A stretch of DNA of 64,000 nucleotides from JAMLHH01 sp035515235 (GCA_035515235.1 DATJBS010000033.1:100311-164310); one strand, 5' to 3'; counted from the stretch's first letter, positions 1 to 9,370 are shown. Program-made: numbers and translations. Notes: generated from the sequence alone by a model not told the origin.

Positions 1-2024
1 ACTTCTATATCATTTCTAAAGGTTTGAGCGAATCTAATCCACAAATCAATATTTCGATACACTTTTACTTTCGTCACTACATATGCTCTAGAACCTGTAC
101 CAATGAGTGCAGGAATTGAAAATGCATACAAGACATCATTTTCATAAGTGTAAATCCTAGCATCGTAATCGCCAATATTAAATATTGCATATCTGCCTGA
201 AATACTCCACTTCCCTGAAGGAATTTTATATCCGATATCTTGATAAAATACGTAGCCTTTCTTTAAACCATTTGCGCCATCATTAAAGAAACTCCATTCC
301 GCTCTAGTTTTAAACGACCAGTTATCGTTGGCTCTATAATTTAAATGTAATCTAAAAGATGATTTTTTGAAGTAACTGATATCTGTAAGAGGAGCTTTCG
401 CATCTGTAATATTTCTTGCTTTTGATTCAAAACGAAACCTTGCATAGAAATCTAGCTTTCTGTTGTGGTAATATTGCCATTCATGCAAAATATCATAACC
501 ATGAGTATTAGGAGCATCCACACGATATTTCATCCATGGAAATTGATAAACATCTACATAATTATTGAGTGTAATTTTCGGGTGAATCTTAAAACTCACA
601 CCTGCATATAATCCATGTTCATTGGTAGGATTGCTACTTGTAGTTTCTCCAAATGCACCACCTGCAAGAGTTTGATAGTTTTTTGCATAATATCTATGTA
701 CTATACTCAAGGTCACTCCGGGAGTAAGTCGAGTATTAATCCCATGTAATAATGCAAAACCGCCATTTTCTGACAGTGCACTTTCACCGAAGAAATTAAA
801 TTTTTTTCCTAAATAGTTATAATTCAAACTTGCATTGAAAAGAGAGTTTCCTGCAAAAGAATACTTTTTGTATAAATCTTTGGAAGCGCCAAGTTTTGCA
901 CCTAAATGATGATAAGTAGTATTCAAATATATTGAAAGATTATTGCCACTCCAGCCTGCACGTCCACCGGCCAACCAAAGTTTAGTATTAGCACGGTTTC
1001 TTAATTCTGATTCTGTCCTGTGAAGTCCACTGCTTTGTAAAGAAAGAATTTCATTAACATTTTCGTCTGATAAAGTATCTACGGCTATGCTTGAGCCATC
1101 TCTCATTCTGTAGGAACCAAAACCCGTTAATTCAAACCCTTTTTTTTGAAATGAAAGTCCTGCACCTCTATTAAAATTGTCTTCTACGACCGAAGTGTGA
1201 GGTTTTAAAACTTCGCCATTTCTTTTGATATTATTGACAGTTACAGATTTTCCTACACCGAAGCTTTGCCACATCAACAAACCTTGACCAAGATTTACCT
1301 CAAAGTCTCCTAAAGCGATGTATCTGAAATTTCCTTTATTTTCAAGAAATAAATGTGCAGATACGTAATCAATTTTTAATTTGACATTGTCTTGAAAAAG
1401 TTTTTCACCAGGATCTTTTTCTAATGTAACTCCATAGCTTACTCCTTTCAAAAACTGATATCTATATCTTAAGTATTGTCTAGTACGGTCACCTGCATAT
1501 CTACTTGTATATCGGTTTTGATACCACTCGGGGTCTGTATATCCTACAGCTTTCTCGAGCGTCTGCTGATATCTATACAATATAATATGACGACCTTTTT
1601 GAAGCTGTTCTTTAAAAGTATATAAAGGTTTGTCGCCATCAGCTACCACAACGAAAGGTAAAAGTTTTTCAATCGTCAATTTATCCAGTCCTAAAACACC
1701 TTTTAATTCGAAAATGCTCTTGAATGGTCCGTAGTTTTGAAAGTAGTTAATGATTGACATGGCTTGAAGTTCTGTCAAAACAGATGTCCGCATCAATTCT
1801 TCAATAGAGGTATTATTTAAATTGATCTTTATAATACTCAATAATTCTAAATCTTCTAAAAAAGTATTATTATCAAATTCCCCATCTTCGGATTCTACCT
1901 GTTCAGCTAAATCTTCTAATATATCCGTAGGGATTTCTTGTGATAAAGTATCTAAGTATTGTCCAAAAGATATTTTAGGAAAACACAATAGAATACCAAT
2001 CAATATTATCCATCTAAAATTCAT
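1..2024 (-). CDS. Secreted helix-hairpin-helix outer-membrane barrel protein (partial)
   Basis: The frame is open from an ATG at 2024 to the left edge, so about 674 residues are visible and the C-terminus is missing. Residues 1-22 form a signal peptide ending SFGQ. An acidic linker follows. At about residues 65-125 lies a ComEA-like helix-hairpin-helix segment (INLNNTSIEELMR, then FKSIFELKGVLGLDKLTIEK). The rest alternates aromatic and polar residues and reads like an outer-membrane beta-barrel. The start overlaps the stop of the upstream barrel gene by 11 bp, which suggests translational coupling. Helix-hairpin-helix domains bind DNA without sequence specificity in ComEA. A surface DNA-binding role here is only inference; the motif could equally be a structural plug. 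I am confident of gene and domain, not of function. Confidence 0.85.
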   Translation of the reverse strand, partial: MNFRWIILIGILLCFPKISFGQYLDTLSQEIPTDILEDLAEQVESEDGEFDNNTFLEDLELLSIIKINLNNTSIEELMRTSVLTELQAMSIINYFQNYGPFKSIFELKGVLGLDKLTIEKLLPFVVVADGDKPLYTFKEQLQKGRHIILYRYQQTLEKAVGYTDPEWYQNRYTSRYAGDRTRQYLRYRYQFLKGVSYGVTLEKDPGEKLFQDNVKLKIDYVSAHLFLENKGNFRYIALGDFEVNLGQGLLMWQSFGVGKSVTVNNIKRNGEVLKPHTSVVEDNFNRGAGLSFQKKGFELTGFGSYRMRDGSSIAVDTLSDENVNEILSLQSSGLHRTESELRNRANTKLWLAGGRAGWSGNNLSIYLNTTYHHLGAKLGASKDLYKKYSFAGNSLFNASLNYNYLGKKFNFFGESALSENGGFALLHGINTRLTPGVTLSIVHRYYAKNYQTLAGGAFGETTSSNPTNEHGLYAGVSFKIHPKITLNNYVDVYQFPWMKYRVDAPNTHGYDILHEWQYYHNRKLDFYARFRFESKARNITDAKAPLTDISYFKKSSFRLHLNYRANDNWSFKTRAEWSFFNDGANGLKKGYVFYQDIGYKIPSGKWSISGRYAIFNIGDYDARIYTYENDVLYAFSIPALIGTGSRAYVVTKVKVYRNIDLWIRFAQTFRNDIE

Positions 2025-2883
2025 AAGAAATGCCTAATTGAGGAGAAATGCCAGTGATTTTTTGATAAGAACCTAAGATATCAAATTGCAAGCTTTTATA
2101 ATTAATTCCAACACCTAAAGTTCCTGATAGAGGGTAGGTGAGCATTCCACTTCGAATCATCAAGTAATCATTGACTTTATAATCAATGCCAGCTCTGAAA
2201 GCGAGATTATTGTCTAAATCTTGTTCTAACTCTCCTGTGACCCAAAATTTTTCTTTGGTAGTATATGTTGCACCCAATCGAAATACTGTAGGAACTCTTT
2301 CTTCAGTATTTTTTTCGAAGCGCACTCTCGCCGGATTATAAATATGTGCACCGACTTGAAATTTATTATTGATTTTAAAAAGTGTTCCAATTTCAAAAGT
2401 GACGGCAGTATTTGATTCGTAACCTGAAACTTTATTATTTAAAATATCAATTTGCGCTCCGATTGAAACAAAATCTGCCAATTTTAGTCCATAACCGATT
2501 CCAATCTTTTTGTCATTAAAGAGATCATAACCGAAATATGAACCATTAATTCCGATAGTTCCACCTTTTTTTAAATGGAATTGACCCACTGCCATAAAGT
2601 TATTGACGCCTTCAGCGATACCGGTATGTGCATAAAAAACCGATGCGCTAGAATGAGTGGAGAAGCCCATTCCTGCTTGGTTACTGCTACTTGAGTAAGG
2701 AGTAATTGTACTCACACCTCCTAATCCTGGAGCCATCATTCTCGTGCCAATTGCTCGGTATTCTCCAGCTGCTTTAACTTCTGTTTGGATCATTAAAATC
2801 GAACAAGAAATTAGAATTGAAATTCTTAGTAAAACTTTCACAAGGTTAAAATAGGTGAAAAATTTGAACCGTAAAACTTTCAT
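2014..2883 (-). CDS. PorV/PorQ-like outer-membrane beta-barrel protein
   Basis: A 289-residue protein with a long N-terminal hydrophobic signal (cleavage probably near residue 38, after VKA). It then has the GTRMMAPGLGG-type start and alternating barrel strands seen in PorV/PorQ and UPF0164-like Bacteroidota barrels, and it ends in an aromatic residue (SYEF), as outer-membrane barrels usually do. It is the first gene of a two-gene operon whose second member is the helix-hairpin-helix barrel; the two overlap by 11 bp. PorV relatives act with the type IX secretion system, but I see nothing that assigns this copy to that role. An internal methionine could serve as a later start. Confidence 0.75.
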   Translation of the reverse strand: MKVLRFKFFTYFNLVKVLLRISILISCSILMIQTEVKAAGEYRAIGTRMMAPGLGGVSTITPYSSSSNQAGMGFSTHSSASVFYAHTGIAEGVNNFMAVGQFHLKKGGTIGINGSYFGYDLFNDKKIGIGYGLKLADFVSIGAQIDILNNKVSGYESNTAVTFEIGTLFKINNKFQVGAHIYNPARVRFEKNTEERVPTVFRLGATYTTKEKFWVTGELEQDLDNNLAFRAGIDYKVNDYLMIRSGMLTYPLSGTLGVGINYKSLQFDILGSYQKITGISPQLGISYEF

Positions 2884-2912
2884 TTAAATTATGACTAAAT
2901 AATTCAAGGCAT

Positions 2913-2920
2913 TATCTTTG
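2913..2920 (+). promoter_or_regulatory. TAnnTTTG -7 box upstream of the PD40/SPOR gene
   Basis: TATCTTTG matches the Bacteroidota primary sigma factor -7 consensus TAnnTTTG. The ATG follows 25 bp after the box, giving a short leader. No clear TTTG -33 element is visible. Confidence 0.6.
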
Positions 2921-2945
2921 TTGAAATCACTTAGATTGCATCATT

Positions 2946-3899
2946 ATGAAAAAAATTAGAAATGTTATTACTGGACTTTTGTTGGGCTTAAGTTTGAATT
3001 TTGCAAATGCACAACAAGATCCTAATAATCTTTTTTTAGTAGAAGTAGATAACTTATACAATACATCTTTGGCAGGAAAAGTATTAGGGATGCCTAATAT
3101 TGGAGATCGATCGATGAGTGCTGAAGAAACTTTAATGTATCAAATTTTGAATTGTCGTTGGGAAAATGGCAAATGGATAAGATATACAGCAAATCCTAAT
3201 GGCAAAGGAACTATTAAAGTAGGACACCCTTTTATTCAGTCAGATGGAAATAGAGTATTCTTTGTTTCTAATATTCCTGGTGGTGCTGGAGGATTCGATG
3301 TGTATTATTCAGAAAAAAGAAGTGGCAAATGGTCAGATCCTACAAATTTAGGTTTGAAAGTCAATAGTAGTGAAGATGAGTTTTTTCCTTTCATTACGGA
3401 TGCAGGCGTATTGCAGATTTATAGAAATTCTACTCAAGTGAATTTTGACTTAGTAGAGGTCATTGGCTCTACTACACAATTGGCATTACAAGCAGCTAGC
3501 AAAAACACTGCTCCTCAAACACCTACAGCTATACCAACTACAAAACCGGTTCCTTCTGCAATACCTGCACCAAAAGTTCCTCAGCAAGCTCCTGCAGAAG
3601 TTTTGACACCTGCTGTACAAACTTCACCTGTAGTTGCTGCACCGACAGCAGGGGTAGACTATAGAATTCAATTAGGTTCTTATTCTAATCCTAATTGGGC
3701 AGTATTGAATCAGTTGAATGACTTAGGTGCTTTCAAAACAATTAAAACTACTACGGGACTAACTAGCGTGCATTTAGGATCTTTCAATAATCTATCAGAA
3801 GCTCAAAGTTTAATGAGAAAAGTAAGATTAAGAGCTGGTTTTGAAAATGCTTACGTCGTAGGAGTAGAAAATGATAAAGTAGTCAGCGTACACAAATAG
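2946..3899 (+). CDS. Secreted protein with PD40-type repeat and C-terminal SPOR domain
   Basis: 317 residues. The signal peptide covers residues 1-22 (ends NFANAQ). Residues about 75-150 hold PD40/TolB-like propeller motifs (SDGNRVFFVSNIPGGAGGFD, then DEFFPFITDAG) as found in OmpA-associated Bacteroidota proteins. A Pro/Ala/Thr-rich linker follows (about 180-235), then a C-terminal SPOR domain (YRIQLGSYSNPNW through the end), a fold that binds denuded peptidoglycan in other bacteria. The combination suggests an envelope protein anchored at the cell wall. The gene is transcribed away from the barrel operon and has its own promoter box and a terminator just downstream. Confidence 0.8.
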   Translation: MKKIRNVITGLLLGLSLNFANAQQDPNNLFLVEVDNLYNTSLAGKVLGMPNIGDRSMSAEETLMYQILNCRWENGKWIRYTANPNGKGTIKVGHPFIQSDGNRVFFVSNIPGGAGGFDVYYSEKRSGKWSDPTNLGLKVNSSEDEFFPFITDAGVLQIYRNSTQVNFDLVEVIGSTTQLALQAASKNTAPQTPTAIPTTKPVPSAIPAPKVPQQAPAEVLTPAVQTSPVVAAPTAGVDYRIQLGSYSNPNWAVLNQLNDLGAFKTIKTTTGLTSVHLGSFNNLSEAQSLMRKVRLRAGFENAYVVGVENDKVVSVHK

Positions 3900-3922
3900 A
3901 AATATCTTAAGTTCAAAATATT

Positions 3923-3950
3923 AAAGGTGTCAGAAATGATGCCTTTTTTA
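3923..3950 (+). terminator. Rho-independent terminator after the PD40/SPOR gene
   Basis: A ten-base stem (AAAGGTGTCA against TGATGCCTTT, two wobble pairs) with a four-base loop, followed by a T-rich run. It starts about 24 bp after the stop codon. Confidence 0.7.
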
Positions 3951-4008
3951 TTTTAGTGATTTCTTAATGATGGGCTTTTCTTGTTTTGGTTTCGAGTTCT
4001 TCAACTGT

Positions 4009-4236
4009 TGGTCACTGAGACTCTCGAAGTCACAAAATATCTCGTCATTGCGAGAAACGAAGCAATCTGAAAAATACGAAGTACGATTTACTAAGTACGA
4101 AATGAACTGGTCGCTGAGGCTCTCGAAGTGACAAAATATCTCGTCATTGCGAGGAACGAAGCAATCTGAAAAATACGAAGTACGATTTACTAAGTACAAA
4201 AGGAAAATTACGTCATTGCGATGAACGAAGTAATCT
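4009..4236. repeat. 99-bp intergenic tandem repeat, two copies plus a fragment
   Basis: Copy one is 4009-4107 and copy two is 4108 to about 4197, an exact 99-bp period with few substitutions. A 26-bp fragment of the unit (starting CGTCATTGCGATGAACGAAG) lies at 4211-4236. The core CGTCATTGCGAGnAACGAAG is a phrase that recurs in intergenic DNA of many bacteria and often yields spurious short ORFs. No transposase is attached. Confidence 0.85.
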
Positions 4237-4279
4237 AAAAGTACATGTGTCCTGACTCCTGACTCTTGGTTCTGAAAAT

Positions 4280-5380
4280 CTATATCCCCGCCGGAGCTCT
4301 GTAAAGTGGATCTTTCAAATAAGTACTATCTGTAAGCGTCAATAAAAAAGCTTTCAAGTCAGCTTTGTCTTGCACAGTCAATCCTAAACCCCATCTTCCA
4401 AATTGTAAGATTCTTCTATTGGCTTCTGTAATCATAATCGGATCTAAAGTGGGCGAACTCTTAGGTCCATCGTTATAAAAATCAATTACCTCATCCAATG
4501 TCTCAAATCTGCCATCATGCATATAAGGAGCAGTCATAGAGAGATTTCGTAAAGATGGAATTTTGAAATTCCCATTATCATTAGGATTTTTGGTGAAATC
4601 ACCTAAACCATTGTCTTTAAAACCATTGATATTATCTACTAAATCCAAACCGTTATTCGAAAAAGTCTTTGCAGGATGCACAAATAATTCTGGTGTAGAG
4701 TGACAATGAAAACAATCTCCTGTTTCGTTGTTGAAAAGCTGATAACCTCTCAATTCAGAAGGGCTTAATGAGATTTCTCCTCGAATATATTGGTCAAAAG
4801 GTGCATTATAACTCACTAGCGCTTTCATGTATTGTTCTAATGCTTTAGCTACTAAGGACGAACTGATTTGGTTGGTTCCAAAAGCTGCTTTAAATTTTTC
4901 TGGGTAAATTGGATGAGATTGCAATCTTTCTACTGCTTCATCCCATGGTAAATGCATTTCTGTAGGGTCAGGTACAGGAGACAATGCTTGCTCGCGAAGA
5001 GTAGCCGCTCTTCCATCCCAAAAGAATTGTTTGCTCCAAGCTAAATTAAGGACGGACATGCCTTGTCTTTTGCCTACCGTTCCGTCGACACCAATACTGA
5101 ATCTTCTAGAATCAGAGAATCCATGTTCAGGTTCATGACAACTAGAGCAAGAAATGCTGTAATCTTTGGAAAGTCGATTGTCAAAAAACAAAAGGTGTCC
5201 TAAATCCACTCCTTCTTTTGTCAAAAGGTTAGCAGTGTCAATTTCAGCGACTCTAAAGTTAGAAATCACAGGAAATTCATACGGAGTAGGCTTGAATGAT
5301 TCAATAGGATTTGTAGAAGGATCTTTTTTACAAGCCCAAACAATCAAAATAATTATTGCAAAAGGATATAACCACTTCAC
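4280..5380 (-). CDS. Di-heme MauG/MbnH-type cytochrome c peroxidase family lipoprotein
   Basis: 366 residues. A lipoprotein signal ends at Cys17 (VWACKK). Two heme c attachment motifs are visible: C78SSCH82 and C223FHCH227. The family signature MHDGRFETLDEVIDFYNDG lies near the C-terminus. This is the CCP/MauG di-heme family. The gene starts 6 bp after the stop of an MbnP family gene, so the two form an operon. In methanotrophs the matching pair MbnH/MbnP is known: MbnH oxidises a Trp in MbnP to kynurenine. I therefore infer an MbnH-like modifying enzyme; a plain cytochrome c peroxidase is the alternative. Confidence 0.85.
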   Translation of the reverse strand: MKWLYPFAIIILIVWACKKDPSTNPIESFKPTPYEFPVISNFRVAEIDTANLLTKEGVDLGHLLFFDNRLSKDYSISCSSCHEPEHGFSDSRRFSIGVDGTVGKRQGMSVLNLAWSKQFFWDGRAATLREQALSPVPDPTEMHLPWDEAVERLQSHPIYPEKFKAAFGTNQISSSLVAKALEQYMKALVSYNAPFDQYIRGEISLSPSELRGYQLFNNETGDCFHCHSTPELFVHPAKTFSNNGLDLVDNINGFKDNGLGDFTKNPNDNGNFKIPSLRNLSMTAPYMHDGRFETLDEVIDFYNDGPKSSPTLDPIMITEANRRILQFGRWGLGLTVQDKADLKAFLLTLTDSTYLKDPLYRAPAGI

Positions 5381-5386
5381 ATTTAT

Positions 5387-6142
5387 CTATTCAAATGATT
5401 TTGAAATATTGTCCATCAATTTTAATCCAATTTCTTTTTGACCGGGAGCACTATGATAACTGAAAAATTTTAAAATGTCGATTTGTTCAGTTCCGTCAGT
5501 AAATACTTTGTCTAAATCAAAACGAATCGGCAGAGTAGAAGTGGAGTTGCTTTTTACATTCCAATTAATATCTAATTCTACATGTCTTAAAAACTCGTTT
5601 CCACCTAAGTGAAATGAAAACGGAAAGTTGTATAAGTCCACCTTAGAAGTATCCGCATCTGCTTCCATAATCACAAAACGATATTTCATCATATCCCAAA
5701 ACATATCCGTATCTCTACTTAAAGGATGTTTGGCAGAAAATTGATTAGGATCTAAATTGTTTAATTCAGTATCAAGTCCTAAGTCAAATCTAATTTTTAC
5801 ATATTGAGCCGCAGGAATAACACCCTCGAATTTTTCATTTTCCCCCAATTCATATAGAAATACGCCTTGTTCAGAACCTAATATTTTTTCATCCATTACA
5901 AATGGAGTTTCTTGACCTTGTGCATTGACTAAACGAACATTACTGATATAATATTTTAAAGAAGTGATCTTGTACGAAATGCCATCGTATAATGAAATAG
6001 CTTGATTGTCATTCACTTTCTCTCCATTAGAATATGTTGCAATTTGAATGGTCGAGCTTATTGGATCATTGACTACATCATCTTTTTTACAAGCTGTCAA
6101 CAATAATAAGAAAATAAATAAAAGAGTAATTCTAGACATCAT
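5387..6142 (-). CDS. MbnP family lipoprotein, probable substrate of the adjacent di-heme enzyme
   Basis: 251 residues with a lipobox at Cys18 (LLTACKK). The MbnP family core is visible: a YYISNVRLV strand, the KHPLSRDTDMFWDMMKYRF segment with Trp149, and FPFSFHLGG followed by RHVELDINW near the end. In the methanobactin locus of Methylosinus, MbnP binds copper and carries a kynurenine made from Trp by MbnH. Trp149 is the obvious counterpart, and His139, His178 and His187 are possible metal ligands. It is the first gene of the operon with the di-heme protein. No methanobactin precursor or MbnBC is present, so the copper role is inferred from the pair only. Confidence 0.8.
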   Translation of the reverse strand: MMSRITLLFIFLLLLTACKKDDVVNDPISSTIQIATYSNGEKVNDNQAISLYDGISYKITSLKYYISNVRLVNAQGQETPFVMDEKILGSEQGVFLYELGENEKFEGVIPAAQYVKIRFDLGLDTELNNLDPNQFSAKHPLSRDTDMFWDMMKYRFVIMEADADTSKVDLYNFPFSFHLGGNEFLRHVELDINWNVKSNSTSTLPIRFDLDKVFTDGTEQIDILKFFSYHSAPGQKEIGLKLMDNISKSFE

Positions 6143-6379
6143 ATTGAATTAAATCATAGTGGACGAATCATCCAATCGTTTCAACTAAAAATACGAATTA
6201 TTCTACTCAAAATGAAGCGATTGACTTCAAATTAAGAATTAGTAATTATGTGTCGTTTAGTTAAAGTTTTACTGAAAAAAGAGATGCCTTAATCTATGCT
6301 GAGTCGAGCTAAATGAATTTTCCGTAGTATCATAACATTTTACTATTCAATATAGACTGGTAGAAAAAGCTATATACTA

Positions 6380-7114
6380 TTATTGGATGAAGATCTTGCC
6401 ACTAGTGAAACTACCTTCGCCAGATACCGTATAGAAATACATTCCTGAACTCAAATTTTCGGTAGAGAATTGAGTAAGATTTTGATTAGTATTCATTTGT
6501 CGTATAATTCTTCCTGACATATCGTGTAATTGTATCTGAAAGTTGCCAGCGATAGGTAATTGTACATTAAATACATCTTTTGCTGGATTTGGATATACAT
6601 TAACAGAAAAGTTTGCAGAAGTTTTATTTAAGATAGGAGTGACATTTGGATTGTAAGTAACACAAGTAATATTATTTGAAGGGTCGGTATCTTTTGGAAA
6701 ACTAGGAGTAGCTATATCTACAGAAGCTAAGCCTTTTCCCCAAACAATTAAACATATTTCCAAAGTCGTTGCTTCAGGGAAAAGTAATATCAATTGTGAG
6801 ACATCGATATAGGCTAATGGTAAAGGAATTTTTTCACCTACTTTAAAATTAATAGGTAGTACAACCTCAGTTTGTGTTCCAACTAAGTCAAATCCATAAT
6901 ATGTAGAGTTCAATCTAATGGATAAATACAATGTATCTCCAATAGCTAAGTCATCACCACTTAAATTTGAAAGAGTAAAATCTAAAAGGAGGGAGTCAGC
7001 AGTTGTAACTGTTCCATTTTCAAATTGATCATATTTAATAGCTAAATCAGACTTTGCTGATACTTTTAAAAAGGTTAGTGCTGATAGTAAAAGTGTAAAG
7101 TAGATTTTTTTCAT
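6380..7114 (-). CDS. T9SS-sorted secreted protein of unknown function
   Basis: About 244 residues from the ATG at 7114, chosen because it gives a standard signal peptide (MKKIYFTLLLSALTFLKVSA); an ATG at 7141 would add nine residues. The middle, about 120 residues, is beta-rich and not recognised. The last 75 or so residues are a T9SS type A sorting domain (NVYPNPAKDVFNVQLP, HDMSGRIIRQM, LSSGMYFYTV). The product should be exported through the outer membrane and attached or released. It lies downstream of the M28 peptidase gene on the same strand. Confidence 0.8.
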   Translation of the reverse strand: MKKIYFTLLLSALTFLKVSAKSDLAIKYDQFENGTVTTADSLLLDFTLSNLSGDDLAIGDTLYLSIRLNSTYYGFDLVGTQTEVVLPINFKVGEKIPLPLAYIDVSQLILLFPEATTLEICLIVWGKGLASVDIATPSFPKDTDPSNNITCVTYNPNVTPILNKTSANFSVNVYPNPAKDVFNVQLPIAGNFQIQLHDMSGRIIRQMNTNQNLTQFSTENLSSGMYFYTVSGEGSFTSGKIFIQ

Positions 7115-7319
7115 ACTAATATTTTTAGATTTAAAATTCAATTACAATAAAGTTAATAAAATTAATTCGAAGCTGCGTCAGGAAGACATTTTGTAAAAAA
7201 ATACTTGATTATCAATTAAAGAGGACAAGGCTTCTACTATGTTAAAACAGCCCAATTAACATTCATCCTACTAAAAATGAACTATTTATCTTCACTTTAT
7301 GAATTGCCAAATATCTAAT

Positions 7320-8528
7320 TTATAGCTTAAGTAGTTTTTTAGAATAAGATTGATTTTCATAATAGATGCTTAAAATATAGATTCCAGATGGAATTTCTGA
7401 AGTAGAGATATTGAGTTGACTTTGAGAAGAATGAGTTTCGAAAACAATTTTCCCGGATAAATCTAGTAAGCTAATTTTTTTAGAAGAAATATGATCTTCA
7501 AAATTTAAATTCAATTCTCCAGAAAATGGATTTGGATAAATTATAATGTTTGTAGAAGATTTGATGTTTTCTGTAATCGATACAGGTGTACTTTCTTTTG
7601 AAGCAATTTTAACTAATGTAGCAATTGCTAATTGAGAGCATTTTAAGAAATAATCGAGATTGAAAAACTCTAGTCGATCGTCACTTGTGTGCCAATATGG
7701 ATTGAAGTCACCATAATATTCTTCATTGATACCAATTGCAGAGAGATTATTATTCCAAAATGAGGCATAATCAGAATCAGAACTTCCTGGGTTGTTGATT
7801 TTTAAATCTAGTCCAATTTGATATTCATTATTGCAAAAGATTACATCTTCCAATAAGTCTAAAGATTGAGCAATTGGACGAACATGAATTTCTACCGATC
7901 CATCATTATCACTATCCCAAGCTATCATGTCCAAATTAATATAACCAATGAGGGTGTCGTTATTACTTTCCGCAGATGCTGCATATGCTTGACTTCCGAC
8001 TAGTCCGATTTCTTCCTCATCCCAAAGTGCTAAAATTACGGTATAAGGTAAATTGATATCTTTCAAAACTCTTGCAGCTTCAAGTACAGCTGCAACGCCA
8101 CTTCCATTATCATCTGCACCAGGAGCAATTCCACTAAAAGGTAAATTGTCATAATGCGCTCCTAAGACAACTATTCTTTTTGGATTCTTAGTTCCTAATT
8201 TAATAGCCCATAAATTTTTTCCTGTACTGCTATATTTTAAAGAATCTATATCATACTCTAGATCTAGAAATCTTGATTTTAAATATTGAAATGCTAACTC
8301 ATTTCCCGGATGACTAAAACTCCTAGATGTGATAGTATGTGTAGCTCCATTAATCGTAACAGTAACTTCTCCCGAAATTTCTTGAACGGTTTTTACTAAG
8401 CTATCAATATTTATAAGGTTAATTATAGCTTGAATATTAGGATTTTGTGCCTTTAAATTATTTATACTAAAGAAAAGTAACAGAAGAGATATACTTGCAA
8501 TTTTTATCAAGGTTTTCATCTTTTTCAT
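7320..8528 (-). CDS. Secreted M28 family zinc aminopeptidase with T9SS sorting domain
   Basis: 402 residues. Signal peptide 1-28 (ends NLKAQ). The M28 peptidase core carries the five expected di-zinc ligands and catalytic Glu: His125 (GAHYD), Asp139 (ADDNGSG), the DEEEIG glutamates 171-173, Asp200 (NLDMIAW) and His280 (YWHTSDD). From about residue 320 comes a T9SS type A sorting domain (IIYPNPFSGELNLNF, DLSGKIVFE, IPSGIYILSI). It is likely an extracellular or surface aminopeptidase that trims peptides for uptake. An in-frame ATG three codons later is an alternative start. Confidence 0.92.
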   Translation of the reverse strand: MKKMKTLIKIASISLLLLFFSINNLKAQNPNIQAIINLINIDSLVKTVQEISGEVTVTINGATHTITSRSFSHPGNELAFQYLKSRFLDLEYDIDSLKYSSTGKNLWAIKLGTKNPKRIVVLGAHYDNLPFSGIAPGADDNGSGVAAVLEAARVLKDINLPYTVILALWDEEEIGLVGSQAYAASAESNNDTLIGYINLDMIAWDSDNDGSVEIHVRPIAQSLDLLEDVIFCNNEYQIGLDLKINNPGSSDSDYASFWNNNLSAIGINEEYYGDFNPYWHTSDDRLEFFNLDYFLKCSQLAIATLVKIASKESTPVSITENIKSSTNIIIYPNPFSGELNLNFEDHISSKKISLLDLSGKIVFETHSSQSQLNISTSEIPSGIYILSIYYENQSYSKKLLKL

Positions 8529-8694
8529 ACAGAACTTTAAGATAAATACTATCGAATGGAATAGTGAAACTTTCTTGATAATTACACTCAGCTATTATTA
8601 GTTTTCACACAAAAACTTTAAGCAAAGAGAAGACTATTTAATCTATAAAAATGAATTGTTATTGCTCCAACTTTTTAAAAATAGAGAATAAAAA

Positions 8695-8717
8695 AGGACT
8701 ACTTTTAAAGCAGTCCT
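8695..8717 (-). terminator. Terminator downstream of the 8741-9370 lipoprotein gene
   Basis: A ten-base stem (AGGACTGCTT against AAGTAGTCCT on the minus strand, one G-U pair) with a three-base loop, followed on the minus strand by a run of Ts. It starts 23 bp past the stop. Confidence 0.75.
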
Positions 8718-8740
8718 AGTTAATAACGTTTTAATTTAAT

Positions 8741-9370
8741 TTATTTAGAACCAACTTTTACTACAACATTTTCTTCTTGAGATAGAGCTACTTCTTTTAT
8801 TTCAACTGTTTTACGATCTGTAGATATTTTAAATGATAACCAACCATATTTATAAGTATCAGGACTTGAGTTTGTTTTTGTTCTTATTGCAACATATAAA
8901 TCTTCTTCTAAGTTGACACCAACAGGTAAATTCATTGAATTATATAAGGTTTGAGTTGTACGAATTTCACCCCCTTTTGTAATCCAAACGCTTTCAGTCG
9001 TATCTATAATTGATCCAAAGTCCAAAGGTTTTATGAATTCCTGTTCCATATTATTTCCAATGCTTTTGTTAGTACCAAGTTGAAAAAATGTTGGACTTGA
9101 AAAGTAAAAATTAAGGTTTTCGATTATCATTTTACCTTTTATATATACAGCCCCAAAATCAACTCTCAAATTTTGATTTAAAAAACTCACATAGATTGAC
9201 GGGTCATTTCCATAAGTTGTAATGTGATTAATCATTTTATAGTCCATTTTCGGAACGACTACTTCTTCCTCTTTTTCTTTTTCTGGAACTATCTCCTTAT
9301 CCTTACTACAAGAAACGGCTATCAAAAGCAATACTACAAATGTCAATGATTTTAGATTGAATATCTTCAT
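8741..9370 (-). CDS. Lipoprotein of unknown function
   Basis: 209 residues. A lipoprotein signal ends at a Cys in VSCSKDK, followed by a Glu/Lys/Val-rich spacer (PEKEKEEEVVVPK) that holds the globular part away from the membrane. The remaining 160 residues are beta-rich and belong to no family I recognise. It is a monocistronic gene with its own terminator. The acidic residues right after the Cys may act as a surface-export signal of the kind described in Bacteroidota (SLEP), but that is inference. Confidence 0.75.
   Translation of the reverse strand: MKIFNLKSLTFVVLLLIAVSCSKDKEIVPEKEKEEEVVVPKMDYKMINHITTYGNDPSIYVSFLNQNLRVDFGAVYIKGKMIIENLNFYFSSPTFFQLGTNKSIGNNMEQEFIKPLDFGSIIDTTESVWITKGGEIRTTQTLYNSMNLPVGVNLEEDLYVAIRTKTNSSPDTYKYGWLSFKISTDRKTVEIKEVALSQEENVVVKVGSK

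Noticed and set aside
3948..4199. 83-residue open frame on the minus strand
   Set aside because: It is a translation of the 99-bp tandem repeat; the protein repeats itself exactly in step with the DNA unit and has no start signals.
4280..6142. A methanobactin biosynthesis locus
   Set aside because: Only the MbnP/MbnH-like pair is present; no precursor peptide, MbnB or MbnC is seen.
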